NCBI GenBank assembly: GCA_934432885.1 | Contig: CAKRYY010000007.1 | Coordinates: 14,934 to 78,933 of the forward strand | DNA length: 64,000 nt | Reading direction: 5' to 3' | Origin: an uncultured Lachnospiraceae bacterium | GTDB lineage: Bacteria > Bacillota > Clostridia > Lachnospirales > Lachnospiraceae | Shown here: positions 1-8,481 of the stretch, in pieces | Numbering within the stretch: the first letter of the stretch is position 1 | Layout of the letters: the number at the start of each line of letters is the position of its first letter | Made by a program: the position numbers and the translations under genes | The notes under the pieces: model-generated | Database searches by the model: none | Told to the model about the DNA's origin: nothing | Seen by the model: only the letters and a program-made list of their open reading frames with translations

Positions 1-1
1 A

Positions 2-154
2 AAGCTTCAGACAAGCGCAGAGAGCGCAGCAAGAAGAGGCTATGTGGATGAAATCGTAGAAGCGGCAGATACCAGAAAATATGTAATCGGTGCATTTGAG
101 ATGCTGTTCACAAAGAGAGAAGATCGTCCGGCTAAGAAGCATGGAACAGTTTAA
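2..154 (+). CDS. Carboxyltransferase (12S/MmdA type), C-terminal end only
   Basis: The window opens inside this gene; 50 codons remain, ending at a TAA at 152-154. The readable end includes ARRGYVDEIVEAADTRKYVI and a lysine-rich tail, which matches the C-terminus of the acyl-CoA carboxyltransferase family (methylmalonyl-CoA decarboxylase alpha, transcarboxylase 12S, propionyl-CoA carboxylase beta). In that family the subunit moves a carboxyl group between an acyl-CoA and biotin on a separate carrier protein. The next genes are OadG, a biotin carrier and OadB, so it is most likely the alpha subunit of a sodium-pumping methylmalonyl-CoA decarboxylase. Which acyl-CoA is used cannot be told from this fragment. 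Confidence 0.8.
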   Translation, partial: KLQTSAESAARRGYVDEIVEAADTRKYVIGAFEMLFTKREDRPAKKHGTV

Positions 155-178
155 ATAGTAGAAAGGATGATACTTAAT

Positions 179-922
179 ATGAAAAAAATATTATTAGTAT
201 TAGGTATGATTACTTGTATCTTAGGGCTGACAGCCTGCGGTTCCAAAGCGGAAGATGCGGTGGTAAATTCAAAGATTTCGCAGGAAGAAGCGATTATCTA
301 TGCGGATCAGCTCGTAGAGGGCATGAATTCCGTTGTACAGCAGGGTGCAGAAGCGCAGTACGAGTCGGATGACGTGTTAACAGCAGCATTTGAAAGCTGG
401 AAGAGCGCAGCCGAAGATATGGGTAGTTATCAGGGAATTCTCGATCATGAAGTAGAAATCGGGGAAAAATCTACGGTTATTAACGTAGTGGTTGATGGTA
501 GTATCAGAGATGCAAAGGTTGAAATCATACTGGATAAGGATTTGCAGCTTACAAGCATCACAACGAATGTAGTTTACAGCTTTGGCGAATCTATGGAAAA
601 GGCAGCGTTAAATACTGTTATTGGTATGGGAACAGTATTCATCGTGCTGATTCTGATTAGTGCGATTATCAACGCATTTGTATTTATTCCAAGGCTTCAG
701 GAAGCTTTTTCCAAAAAAGAAAAGAAAACGGAAGAGGTAAAGAAAGAAGCTGTTGATAATACCATAGCGCAGATTGTTGAAAGCGAAGAGCTTACAGATG
801 ACCTGGAGCTTGTAGCTGTTATTGCTGCAGCGGTTGCTGCCAGCGAAGGCATGACATCGACAGATGGTTTTGTAGTAAGAAGCATCAGAAGAGCAAATAC
901 GAACAAATGGCAGAGAGCCTAA
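179..922 (+). CDS. OadG-family gamma subunit of sodium-pump decarboxylase, lipoprotein form
   Basis: A 247-residue membrane subunit that in this family anchors the soluble carboxyltransferase to the sodium-pumping beta subunit. The N-terminus is a lipoprotein signal with a lipobox LTAC followed by GS. A soluble domain of about 120 residues follows, then one membrane segment near residues 142-165 (GMGTVFIVLILISAI), then a charged Lys/Glu stretch and an end rich in Arg (VVRSIRR...NKW), as in Mmd delta/OadG tails. I chose the ATG at 179 because an ATG at 167 abuts the purine-rich GAAAGG and would put the start on top of the ribosome binding site. The soluble domain before the membrane segment is longer than in proteobacterial OadG (about 80 residues in all). 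It lies 18 bp before the biotin carrier. Confidence 0.82.
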   Translation: MKKILLVLGMITCILGLTACGSKAEDAVVNSKISQEEAIIYADQLVEGMNSVVQQGAEAQYESDDVLTAAFESWKSAAEDMGSYQGILDHEVEIGEKSTVINVVVDGSIRDAKVEIILDKDLQLTSITTNVVYSFGESMEKAALNTVIGMGTVFIVLILISAIINAFVFIPRLQEAFSKKEKKTEEVKKEAVDNTIAQIVESEELTDDLELVAVIAAAVAASEGMTSTDGFVVRSIRRANTNKWQRA

Positions 923-940
923 TAACAGGAGGAATATAAA

Positions 941-1312
941 ATGAAAAATTATACCATTACCGTAAACGGAAACGTATATGATGTAGTAGTAGAAGAAGGC
1001 GCATCCACAGGCGCACCTGCAGCAGCTCCGAAGGCAGCACCCAAAGCAACTCCGAAGGCAGCTCCCGCAGCAGCTCCGAAGGCAGCCGGCGCAGCAGGCA
1101 GCGTAAAGATTGAAGCTGGTGCAGCAGGAAAAGTATTTAAGGTAGAGGCAAGCGTTGGACAGGCTGTAAAAGCAGGCGATCCGGTTGTAATTCTGGAAGC
1201 AATGAAGATGGAAATCCCAGTTGTTGCTCCGCAGGATGGTACGGTAGCGAGCATTGATGTAGCAGTAGGAGACCCTGTTGAAGCAGGTGCTGTACTTGCA
1301 ACATTAAACTAA
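941..1312 (+). CDS. Biotin carboxyl carrier protein of the decarboxylase/transcarboxylase
   Basis: A 123-residue biotin acceptor. The C-terminal half is a biotinyl domain with the EAMKMEIPV motif; Lys89 is the expected biotin site. A short N-terminal part (residues 1-20) is joined to it by a flexible Ala/Pro/Lys linker (about 21-53, repeats of APKAAPK), typical of MmdC and transcarboxylase 1.3S subunits. Biotin swings carboxyl groups between the carboxyltransferases and the OadB pump. An AGGAGG site precedes the ATG. As neither carboxyltransferase here is seen to carry its own biotin domain, this one carrier probably serves both. Confidence 0.93.
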   Translation: MKNYTITVNGNVYDVVVEEGASTGAPAAAPKAAPKATPKAAPAAAPKAAGAAGSVKIEAGAAGKVFKVEASVGQAVKAGDPVVILEAMKMEIPVVAPQDGTVASIDVAVGDPVEAGAVLATLN

Positions 1313-1353
1313 TTACCGTCGCATAATGCGAACGACAACAGGAGGTCGATAAA

Positions 1354-2505
1354 ATGTCTTATATAGCAACAACGTTAGACAATCTGGTACATCAGACGGC
1401 ATTTTTCAACTTGACTGTTGGAAATTACGTTATGATTGTAGTAGCTTGTGTATTTCTTTATCTTGCTATTGCAAAAGGATTCGAACCACTCCTTTTGACC
1501 CCGATAGCATTTGGTATGCTGCTGGTTAATATCTATCCTGACATCATGCTGCATGCCGCTGATTCTGCAAACGGCGTAGGCGGTTTGCTGTACTACTTCT
1601 ATGTGCTGGATGAATGGGCAATTCTGCCATCCCTGATTTTCATGGGCGTAGGTGCGATGACAGACTTTGGTCCGTTGATTGCAAATCCGCAGAGCTTTCT
1701 GCTCGGTGCTGCAGCACAGTTCGGTATTTTCGCAGCTTACTTTGGCGCGATTGCAATGGGCTTTAACGATAAGGCAGCCGCTGCAATCTCCATCATTGGT
1801 GGTGCAGATGGACCTACTTCCATCTTCCTTGCAGGAAAACTGGGACAGACGGCTTTGCTTGGACCGATTGCCGTAGCGGCATATTCCTACATGTCTCTGG
1901 TTCCGATTATCCAGCCGCCGATTATGAAGCTGCTGACAACGGAAAAAGAGAGAAAAATCAAGATGGGTCAGCTCCGTCCGGTCAGCAAACTGGAAAAGAT
2001 TCTCTTCCCGATTGTTGTTACAATCGTTGTATGTATGATTCTTCCGACGACAGCACCACTTGTTGGTATGCTGATGCTCGGTAACCTGTTCCGTGAATCC
2101 GGTGTTGTAAGACAGCTTACAGATACCGCATCCAATGCGTTGATGTACATCGTTGTTATCCTGCTGGGTACTTCTGTAGGTGCAACGACAAGCGCGGAAG
2201 CGTTCCTTAACTGGGCGACAATCAAAATTGTTGTACTTGGTCTGATAGCATTTGCATTTGGTACCGCAGCCGGTGTTCTGTTCGGTAAGCTGATGTGTAA
2301 GCTTTCCGGCGGCAAGGTAAATCCGCTGATTGGTTCTGCAGGTGTATCCGCAGTGCCTATGGCAGCCAGAGTATCACAGAAGGTTGGTGCGGAAGCAGAT
2401 CCTACAAACTTCCTGCTGATGCACGCAATGGGTCCGAACGTAGCAGGCGTTATTGGTACCGCAGTAGCAGCGGGTACATTCATGGCTGTATTTGGAGTAT
2501 TCTAA
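1354..2505 (+). CDS. oadB: Sodium-translocating decarboxylase beta subunit
   Basis: A 383-residue integral membrane protein (roughly nine hydrophobic segments) that decarboxylates carboxybiotin and exports sodium ions. The family signature [10 protein letters not shown] is at residues 149-158; its aspartate (Asp152) corresponds to the sodium-binding residue of OadB. A second conserved block, [20 protein letters not shown], lies near the C-terminus and is also part of the ion path. Length fits MmdB/GcdB/OadB proteins. An AGGAGG site (1341-1346) precedes the ATG. It is co-oriented with and close to the carrier and the following 5S-type subunit, so they form one operon. Confidence 0.95.
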   Translation: MSYIATTLDNLVHQTAFFNLTVGNYVMIVVACVFLYLAIAKGFEPLLLTPIAFGMLLVNIYPDIMLHAADSANGVGGLLYYFYVLDEWAILPSLIFMGVGAMTDFGPLIANPQSFLLGAAAQFGIFAAYFGAIAMGFNDKAAAAISIIGGADGPTSIFLAGKLGQTALLGPIAVAAYSYMSLVPIIQPPIMKLLTTEKERKIKMGQLRPVSKLEKILFPIVVTIVVCMILPTTAPLVGMLMLGNLFRESGVVRQLTDTASNALMYIVVILLGTSVGATTSAEAFLNWATIKIVVLGLIAFAFGTAAGVLFGKLMCKLSGGKVNPLIGSAGVSAVPMAARVSQKVGAEADPTNFLLMHAMGPNVAGVIGTAVAAGTFMAVFGVF

Positions 2506-2554
2506 GGTTTAGCATTTGATATTCCTTAAAAATAAAACAGGAGGAAATTTTAAA

Positions 2555-3976
2555 ATGGAAGGAAAGAAACCTATTAAAATAATGGAAACCGTTTTGCGTG
2601 ATGCGCATCAGTCTCTGATTGCAACCAGAATGCCTACAGAGATTATGCTTCCTATCATCGACAAAATGGATAAAGTAGGCTACCATGCTGTAGAGTGCTG
2701 GGGCGGCGCTACATTTGACGCATCTCTTCGTTTCCTGAAGGAAGATCCCTGGGAGCGTCTGAGAAAGTTAAGAGATGGTTTTAAAAATACAAAATTACAG
2801 ATGTTATTCAGAGGACAGAACATTCTCGGATACAGACCTTATGCAGATGACGTTGTTGACAGCTTTGTAGAGAAGTCTGTTGCAAACGGTATCGACATTA
2901 TCCGTATCTTTGACTGCCTGAATGACCTTCGCAACCTGCAGGAAGCAGTTAATGCGACAAACAAGATCAAGGCACGTGAGGGCAGAGGCCATGCGCAGAT
3001 TGCACTGTCCTATACGCTTGGCGATGCTTATACCCTTGATTACTGGGTAGACACCGCAAAGAAGATTGAAGAGATGGGTGCAGATTCTATCTGTATCAAG
3101 GATATGGCTGGTCTGCTTGTACCGTACAAGGCAACTGAGCTGATCAAGGCTATGAAGGAAGCAACAAAGCTCCCGATTCAGCTTCATACACACTATACCT
3201 CCGGCGTAGCTTCCATGACCTACTTAAAGGCAGTAGAAGCTGGCGTAGATATTATCGACTGCGCAATTTCTCCGTTCGCACTGGGAACCTCTCAGCCTGC
3301 AACCGAGGTTATGGTTGAGACCTTCAAGGGAACAGAGTATGATACTGGATATGATCAGAATCTGCTTGCTGAAATCGCTGATTACTTCAGACCGTACCGT
3401 GAAGAGTGCATCGCAAATGGTCTGCTGAATCCGAAGGTACTTGGCGTAAATATCAAGACACTGCTTTATCAGGTACCGGGCGGTATGCTTTCCAACATGG
3501 TAAGCCAGCTCAAAGAGCAGAATGCAGAAGACAAATATCAGGAAGTGCTTGAGGAGATTCCGAGAGTTCGTAAAGACCTCGGTGAGCCGCCTCTGGTTAC
3601 TCCGTCCTCTCAGATTGTCGGCACACAGGCTGTATTTAACGTGCTGATGGGCGAGAGATATAAGATGGCTACAAAGGAAACAAAGGCAGTGCTTCGTGGT
3701 GAGTATGGTCAGACCATTAAGCCTATGAGCCAGGAAGTAATCGACAAGGTTATTCCGGGCGAGAAGCGCATTACCTGCCGTCCTGCGGACCTTCTTGACA
3801 ATGAGATGGATAAGCTGGAGAGCGAAATGAAGGAATACAAGCAGCAGGATGAGGACGTACTGTCCTATGCACTGTTCCCTCAGGTAGCAACTGACTTCTT
3901 CAAATATCGTCAGGCACAGCAGGAAAAGGTTGATTTAACACAGGCTGATACCAAGAATGGCGCATATCCGGTATAA
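2555..3976 (+). CDS. Pyruvate/oxaloacetate carboxyltransferase (5S / OadA-like, no biotin domain)
   Basis: A 473-residue carboxyltransferase that in its family moves a carboxyl group between biotin and pyruvate/oxaloacetate. Visible residues are RDAHQS (metal ligand Asp16), CIKDMAG with Lys182 as the expected carbamylated lysine, and HTHYTSG with metal ligands His211 and His213. It ends after the PYC_OADA-type domain and lacks the biotinyl domain of full OadA, as does transcarboxylase 5S. The ATG at 2555 has an AGGAGG site 8 nt upstream; an in-frame ATG at 2516 has none. It is the last gene before a strong terminator. It could act as oxaloacetate decarboxylase with OadB or as half of a transcarboxylase with the first gene. 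Confidence 0.88.
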   Translation: MEGKKPIKIMETVLRDAHQSLIATRMPTEIMLPIIDKMDKVGYHAVECWGGATFDASLRFLKEDPWERLRKLRDGFKNTKLQMLFRGQNILGYRPYADDVVDSFVEKSVANGIDIIRIFDCLNDLRNLQEAVNATNKIKAREGRGHAQIALSYTLGDAYTLDYWVDTAKKIEEMGADSICIKDMAGLLVPYKATELIKAMKEATKLPIQLHTHYTSGVASMTYLKAVEAGVDIIDCAISPFALGTSQPATEVMVETFKGTEYDTGYDQNLLAEIADYFRPYREECIANGLLNPKVLGVNIKTLLYQVPGGMLSNMVSQLKEQNAEDKYQEVLEEIPRVRKDLGEPPLVTPSSQIVGTQAVFNVLMGERYKMATKETKAVLRGEYGQTIKPMSQEVIDKVIPGEKRITCRPADLLDNEMDKLESEMKEYKQQDEDVLSYALFPQVATDFFKYRQAQQEKVDLTQADTKNGAYPV

Positions 3977-4029
3977 TCTGGAAAGCGCTGGTGTGAATCA
4001 CAGATTTCTGCGATAATGCAAAGGCAATA

Positions 4030-4073
4030 AAAGACAGGTGAAAGTGGAAAATCCGCTTTTACCTGTCTTTTTT
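4030..4073 (+). terminator. Strong intrinsic terminator of the decarboxylase operon
   Basis: A 19-bp stem (4030-4048 with 4052-4070, two G-U pairs) with a 3-nt loop is followed by a run of T. It closes the carboxyltransferase operon. Confidence 0.93.
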
Positions 4074-4109
4074 ATATAATAGGAAATTCAGAGGAATTCC
4101 TATTATATA
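4073..4109. repeat. Inverted repeat between operon end and tetR promoter
   Basis: Arms at 4073-4089 and 4094-4109 are near-perfect complements (one extra A in the left arm) around a 4-nt loop. The outer part of each arm reads TATAATAGGAA, which resembles the TATAATAACA half-site of the palindrome on the tetR promoter. It may be a second operator or a second terminator. Confidence 0.6.
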
Positions 4110-4137
4110 AAAATAAGATGCGCATAATTTTACTCGC

Positions 4138-4182
4138 TTGACAGATAGGGAAAAATTTTTTATAATAACAAATGTTATTATA
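4138..4182 (+). promoter_or_regulatory. tetR promoter with overlapping perfect operator palindrome
   Basis: A TTGACA -35 box (4138-4143) and TATAAT -10 box (4161-4166) are 17 bp apart. The -10 box is the start of a perfect inverted repeat: TATAATAACA at 4161-4170 and its complement at 4173-4182, separated by AA. A repressor bound there would block RNA polymerase, so the adjacent TetR-family gene is probably autorepressed. Confidence 0.85.
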
Positions 4183-4208
4183 GACAGGCACAAGATAAGG
4201 AGAATACG

Positions 4209-4766
4209 ATGGCGAGAAAAGCAATGATTACAGAGGAAGCCTTATTATCCAGCGCTTTTGACCTGATTCGGGAGGAAGGCTTCGAGCAGGTAACAGCAAG
4301 AAAGCTTGCGGCAAAGGCAGGATGCTCTACGCAGCCGATATTTCGTCTGTATGAGAGCATGGAGCAGCTGATTGGAGAGGTATATGCCCGCGCAATCCGC
4401 TATTTCGCCGCCTTCTATCATTCCCATCCGGGCAATTCCGGTTATCCCTTTGTCAGCCTCGGCATGGCGTATATCCGGTTTGCCAGCGAAGAAAAACAGC
4501 TGTTTCGACTCTTGTTTTTGTCGCAGCACAGAGGCGAGAAAAGCATGTATGAGCTGCTCAATGGAGAGGACGGAACCATAACAAGGGAAGTTGCGCATGC
4601 GTCTAAGATGGGCTGTGCAAAGCCGCAGGAGCTGTTTATGAAAATGTGGATTTTTGTACATGGGGCAGCCTGTATGACGATTACAGGAGATTATGATTTG
4701 ACAGAAGCACAAACCAAGTCGCTTTTAGAGTCCTCCTGTAAAGCCTGGTCCGGCATAGAGAGGTAG
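4209..4766 (+). CDS. TetR/AcrR-family transcriptional regulator
   Basis: A 185-residue regulator. Residues 1-50 form the TetR helix-turn-helix (ARKLAAKAGCSTQPIFRLYE is the recognition region); the rest is a mainly helical ligand/dimer domain with no recognisable ligand signature. AAGGAG lies just before the ATG at 4209. A perfect palindrome covers its own promoter, so autorepression is likely. It is followed after 2 bp by an RpiR regulator and then a flavoprotein, all in one direction, so it may control these genes. The ligand is unknown. Confidence 0.88.
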   Translation: MARKAMITEEALLSSAFDLIREEGFEQVTARKLAAKAGCSTQPIFRLYESMEQLIGEVYARAIRYFAAFYHSHPGNSGYPFVSLGMAYIRFASEEKQLFRLLFLSQHRGEKSMYELLNGEDGTITREVAHASKMGCAKPQELFMKMWIFVHGAACMTITGDYDLTEAQTKSLLESSCKAWSGIER

Positions 4767-4768
4767 CT

Positions 4769-5704
4769 ATGGAGAAGGACAGGGGCAGGAATGACATCAT
4801 TACGCGGATCAATGAACGGTTTGCAGCAATGAGCAAGAGCCATAAGGCGATTGCGGCATTTATCACAGACCATTATGATCAGGCGGTGTTTATGACGGCG
4901 GCAAAGCTGGGAGAGGAGCTGGGAATCAGCGAATCGACGGTCGTGCGCTTTGCAGCCGGTCTGGGCTATGAGGGCTATCCGGAATTTCAGCAGGCTTTGG
5001 CGGAATGGGTACAGAGTAAGCTGGGGAAAGTCCAGAAGATGAATGTAAAATATGGAAAGAGTACGCAGTCGGAGATATTGAGCGCGGTACTTTCTTCCGA
5101 TATTGAAAAAATACAGGATACCATGCAAAATCTTGACCCGGTCGCATTTGAGGCGGCTGTGGATAGTATTTTAGAGGCGGAAACGATATATATTGTCGGC
5201 ATACGAAGCTGTGAGCCTCTGGCAGATTTTCTGAGCTTTTATTTGAATATGATACGTGGAAATGTACAGCTTCTTCGAACCACCAGCGTCAGTGAGATGT
5301 TTGAACAGATGATTCGGATTGGTGAGAATGATGTCATGATTGGCATCAGCTTTCCCCGGTATTCCATGCGTACCCTGAAGGCGATGGAGTTTGCCAATGA
5401 CAGGAATGCAAAGGTCATAACGATTACGGACAGTATTCATTCTCCGATGAATCTGTATTCCTCCTGTAATCTTCTGGCAAGGAGCGATATGGTTTCTATT
5501 GTGGATTCTCTGGTAGCGCCGCTTTCTGTGATTAACGCGCTTGTGGTAGCGCTTTGTCTGAAACGCTCGGATGAGGTAAAGAAAAATCTGGAAATGCTTG
5601 AGGATGCGTGGAATAATTATCAGGTATATTTGAACGATGAAATCAATTTTATCGGGGATGAACCAATTTTGAGCAATTCCCTGAAAAAGGAAACAGATGA
5701 ATAG
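4769..5704 (+). CDS. MurR/RpiR-family transcriptional regulator
   Basis: A 311-residue regulator with an N-terminal HTH_6 domain (about residues 1-80; ELGISESTVVRFAAGLGYEG is the DNA-binding helix region) and a C-terminal SIS domain (about 120-260) that in this family binds phosphosugars. The SIS start IYIVGIRSCEPLADFLSFYL is clear. The ATG is 2 bp after tetR, and its last codons overlap the start of the next gene by 8 bp, so the three are translationally linked. No sugar genes are adjacent, so its effector cannot be inferred. Confidence 0.9.
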   Translation: MEKDRGRNDIITRINERFAAMSKSHKAIAAFITDHYDQAVFMTAAKLGEELGISESTVVRFAAGLGYEGYPEFQQALAEWVQSKLGKVQKMNVKYGKSTQSEILSAVLSSDIEKIQDTMQNLDPVAFEAAVDSILEAETIYIVGIRSCEPLADFLSFYLNMIRGNVQLLRTTSVSEMFEQMIRIGENDVMIGISFPRYSMRTLKAMEFANDRNAKVITITDSIHSPMNLYSSCNLLARSDMVSIVDSLVAPLSVINALVVALCLKRSDEVKKNLEMLEDAWNNYQVYLNDEINFIGDEPILSNSLKKETDE

Positions 5705-6956
5705 AGTAATTGTAATAGGCGGGGGCGCCGCAGGAATGATGGCGGCATACCGGGCGGCAGAGCTGGGCGCTTCGGTGCTTCTGCTTGAAAAAAATGAAAA
5801 GCTTGGGAAAAAAATTTATATTACCGGAAAGGGAAGATGCAATCTGACAAATGCCTGCGATATAGAGGCGCTTTTTCAGAATGTTGTACATCATCCGAAA
5901 TTTCTTTACAGCGCGTTTTATGGTTTTCCCAATACCTCCGTTATGGAGTTGTTTGAGAATTTGGGCTGCCACTTAAAAATTGAACGCGGAGAAAGGGTAT
6001 TTCCGGTTTCAGATCATGCTTCGGATGTGATACGTGCACTTGGAAATGCTCTTTTGGAAAAGGGCGTAGAAGTTTGGCTGCGCACGCCGGTAAAAAAGCT
6101 TTTGCTGCAGGGAGATAAGGTGCTTGGCGTACTGCTTCAGAATGGGAAAAGAGAGCTGGCGGATGCTGTTATTGTTGCAACCGGTGGGCTTTCCTATCAG
6201 ACGACAGGCTCGACCGGGGATGGATATGGCATGGCGCAGGCGGCGGGACACAGTCTTATAGAAGTGCAGCCTTCACTGGTTCCACTTGTAACTGACAAGG
6301 AGCCAAAGCAGCTGCAGGGATTGTCTCTTAAAAATGTGTCGGCAAGGCTGCTTTCCGATAATGGCAGAAAGGTTCTTTATGAGGGCTTTGGAGAAATGCT
6401 GTTTACCCATTTTGGTGTCAGCGGACCGTTGATTCTCAGTGCAAGCAGCTTTTATCAGGGCGGCAGCGCAGTTTTGCAGCTGGATTTAAAACCGGCGCTT
6501 ACACAGCAGCAGCTTGATAAGAGACTTTTGCGTGATTTTGAGGATAATAGAAACAAGCAGTTTAAAAATGCGCTTGGCGGTCTGTTTCCATCCAAGCTGA
6601 TTCCGGTTATGGTACAGTGCTCTGGCATTGATCCGGAGACGCCTGTACATGAGATTACACGTGAAATGCGGCAGTCGTTTGTCAGACTGATAAAGTCATG
6701 GGAGCTGCATATAACTGGAAGGCGCGGCTATGAGGAGGCAATTATTACCAGAGGCGGAGTTTCCACAAAGGAAATCAATCCTTCCACGATGGAATCCAAA
6801 CGCTGCGGCAGATTATATTTTGCCGGCGAGGTGCTGGATCTGGACGCATTGACCGGCGGCTTTAATTTGCAGATCGCGTGGTCAACGGGTTATCTGGCAG
6901 GCGAGAGTGCGGCAGAAAGAGAGGAAGAAAAAAATGAGTCATACGATAGCAATTGA
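5697..6956 (+). CDS. HI0933/YhiN-family FAD-dependent oxidoreductase
   Basis: A 419-residue flavoprotein with an N-terminal Rossmann motif GGGAAGMMAAYRAAELGA and the family signature GKGRCNLTNA. The C-terminus has the second FAD contact GRLYFAGEVLDLDALTGGFN. Members of this BaiN/HI0933 family are annotated as NAD(P)/FAD-dependent oxidoreductases; some were linked to bile-acid or aminoacetone chemistry, but the true substrate is usually unknown, as here. The ATG overlaps the RpiR gene by 8 bp and its end overlaps cmk by 23 bp, a common clostridial arrangement with cmk and ispH. Confidence 0.88.
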   Translation: MNRVIVIGGGAAGMMAAYRAAELGASVLLLEKNEKLGKKIYITGKGRCNLTNACDIEALFQNVVHHPKFLYSAFYGFPNTSVMELFENLGCHLKIERGERVFPVSDHASDVIRALGNALLEKGVEVWLRTPVKKLLLQGDKVLGVLLQNGKRELADAVIVATGGLSYQTTGSTGDGYGMAQAAGHSLIEVQPSLVPLVTDKEPKQLQGLSLKNVSARLLSDNGRKVLYEGFGEMLFTHFGVSGPLILSASSFYQGGSAVLQLDLKPALTQQQLDKRLLRDFEDNRNKQFKNALGGLFPSKLIPVMVQCSGIDPETPVHEITREMRQSFVRLIKSWELHITGRRGYEEAIITRGGVSTKEINPSTMESKRCGRLYFAGEVLDLDALTGGFNLQIAWSTGYLAGESAAEREEEKNESYDSN

Positions 6957-7596
6957 TGGACCTGCTGGAGCGGGAAAAAGTACCATTGCAAAAAGAATTG
7001 CAAAAAAATTAAACTATATATATGTAGACACAGGAGCAATGTACCGGGCGATGGCGCTGTTTTTACTGCGTAAGCAGGTTGCGGCAGAGGATACGGAAAA
7101 AATCAATGAAATCTGTGAGCAGGCGGACATTACCATACGCTATGAAAATGGCGAGCAGGTCGTCCTCTTAAACGGTGAAAATGTAAATGGACTGATTCGT
7201 ACAGAAGAGGTTGGCAATATGGCATCGGCGACCTCCGTCAATAAAAATGTCAGGGAAAAGCTTGTCAGACTACAGCAGGCGCTTGCTGCAAAAGAGGATG
7301 TCGTAATGGACGGACGCGATATAGGAACCTGCGTGCTTCCGAATGCAGAGACAAAGATATATTTAACGGCAAGCGTTATGGTGCGTGCAAAGCGTCGGTA
7401 TGAAGAACTGATGGCAAAGGGCGTAGCCTGTGAGCTGGACGCAATCGCTGCGGACATCAGAGAGCGGGATGAACGGGATATGACAAGGGAGCTTTCACCC
7501 TTGCGTCAGGCAGAGGATGCCGTACTGCTGGATTCCTCGGAAATGAGTATTGAAGAAGCTGTTTCGGCAGTGATTGCCCTGCATGATAAAAAATAA
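6934..7596 (+). CDS. cmk: Cytidylate kinase
   Basis: A 220-residue kinase that phosphorylates CMP and dCMP with ATP. The P-loop GPAGAGKST is at residues 8-16, followed by YVDTGAMYRAM and MDGRDIGT, both diagnostic for Cmk. I start it at the ATG at 6934, where the protein begins MSHTIAIDGPAG and an AGAGGAAG site lies upstream; an in-frame ATG at 6907 would only add a basic stretch read from the end of the flavoprotein gene. It lies 15 bp before ispH. A separate cytidylate-kinase-like protein occurs at 49953. Confidence 0.95.
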   Translation: MSHTIAIDGPAGAGKSTIAKRIAKKLNYIYVDTGAMYRAMALFLLRKQVAAEDTEKINEICEQADITIRYENGEQVVLLNGENVNGLIRTEEVGNMASATSVNKNVREKLVRLQQALAAKEDVVMDGRDIGTCVLPNAETKIYLTASVMVRAKRRYEELMAKGVACELDAIAADIRERDERDMTRELSPLRQAEDAVLLDSSEMSIEEAVSAVIALHDKK

Positions 7597-7611
7597 AGGA
7601 GAAACATTGCG

Positions 7612-8481
7612 ATGGAAGTGATCCTTGCAAAGAGCGCAGGCTTTTGCTTTGGTGTAAAACGTGCGGTGGATACCGTATATGAGCAGATAGAAAAGTCTCT
7701 GGAGGACGGCAGATGTGCTCCAATTTATACCTATGGACCAATTATACACAATGAGTCCGTTGTCGGTGATCTCGAAAAAAAAGGGGTTACAGTGATAAAC
7801 AGCCTTTCAGAATTAAAGACACTGCAAAGCGGCGGTACGGTGATTATCCGCTCGCATGGAGCGACGAGGGAGGTGCACGAGGAAATTCAGAGAATGGGAT
7901 TTTCCTGTATTGATGCGACCTGCCCGTTTGTAAAACGGATTCATAAGATTGTGGAAAAGGAAAGCAGCGCAGGAAAGCAGATTGTTATTATCGGAAATCC
8001 CGGACATCCTGAGGTTGAGGGAATCATGGGCTGGTCGAAAACGCCTGCCACAGTTATAGAATCCGAGGAAGAAGCGAAAAAATTTACGAATCCGAAGCAG
8101 CAGGAAATCTGTCTTGTTTCCCAGACGACATTTAACTACAATAAATTTCAAGATTTAGTTGAAATTATGAAAGAAAAAGGTTACAATGTTAGTGTTGCGA
8201 ACACTATATGCAATGCAACTGAGGAGAGACAGACGGAGGCAAAGGACATTGCTTCCCGCGTTGATGCTATGATAGTAATAGGAGGGACTCACAGCTCCAA
8301 TACCAGAAAGCTCTACGAAATCTGCAAGAAGGAATGTGAGAATACCTATTTTATACAGACACTGGATGACTTGCAATTAGACTTCCCTAATTCTGTTCTT
8401 CGAGTGGGTATTACTGCAGGGGCATCGACCCCGAATAATATTATTGAGGAGGTTCAAAATTATGTCAGAATTAACTTTTGA
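7612..8481 (+). CDS. ispH: 4-hydroxy-3-methylbut-2-enyl diphosphate reductase
   Basis: A 289-residue iron-sulfur enzyme for the last step of the MEP pathway, making IPP and DMAPP. The three cluster cysteines can be placed at Cys12 (GFCFGVKRAV), Cys104 (DATCPFVK) and Cys200 (NTICNATEERQ), with the conserved RSHGA and VGITAGASTPN motifs. AAAGGAGA precedes the ATG. Its last 20 bp overlap the start of the S1-domain gene. Many clostridia carry IspH fused to S1; here the two are separate but coupled. Confidence 0.96.
   Translation: MEVILAKSAGFCFGVKRAVDTVYEQIEKSLEDGRCAPIYTYGPIIHNESVVGDLEKKGVTVINSLSELKTLQSGGTVIIRSHGATREVHEEIQRMGFSCIDATCPFVKRIHKIVEKESSAGKQIVIIGNPGHPEVEGIMGWSKTPATVIESEEEAKKFTNPKQQEICLVSQTTFNYNKFQDLVEIMKEKGYNVSVANTICNATEERQTEAKDIASRVDAMIVIGGTHSSNTRKLYEICKKECENTYFIQTLDDLQLDFPNSVLRVGITAGASTPNNIIEEVQNYVRINF

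Noticed and set aside
949..1254. Long open frame on the minus strand over the biotin carrier gene
   Set aside because: It is a shadow of the Ala/Pro-rich coding region and has no ribosome site or recognisable domain.
4245..4712. 155-codon minus-strand frame across tetR
   Set aside because: Antisense to a clear TetR gene and without any known motif or start site.
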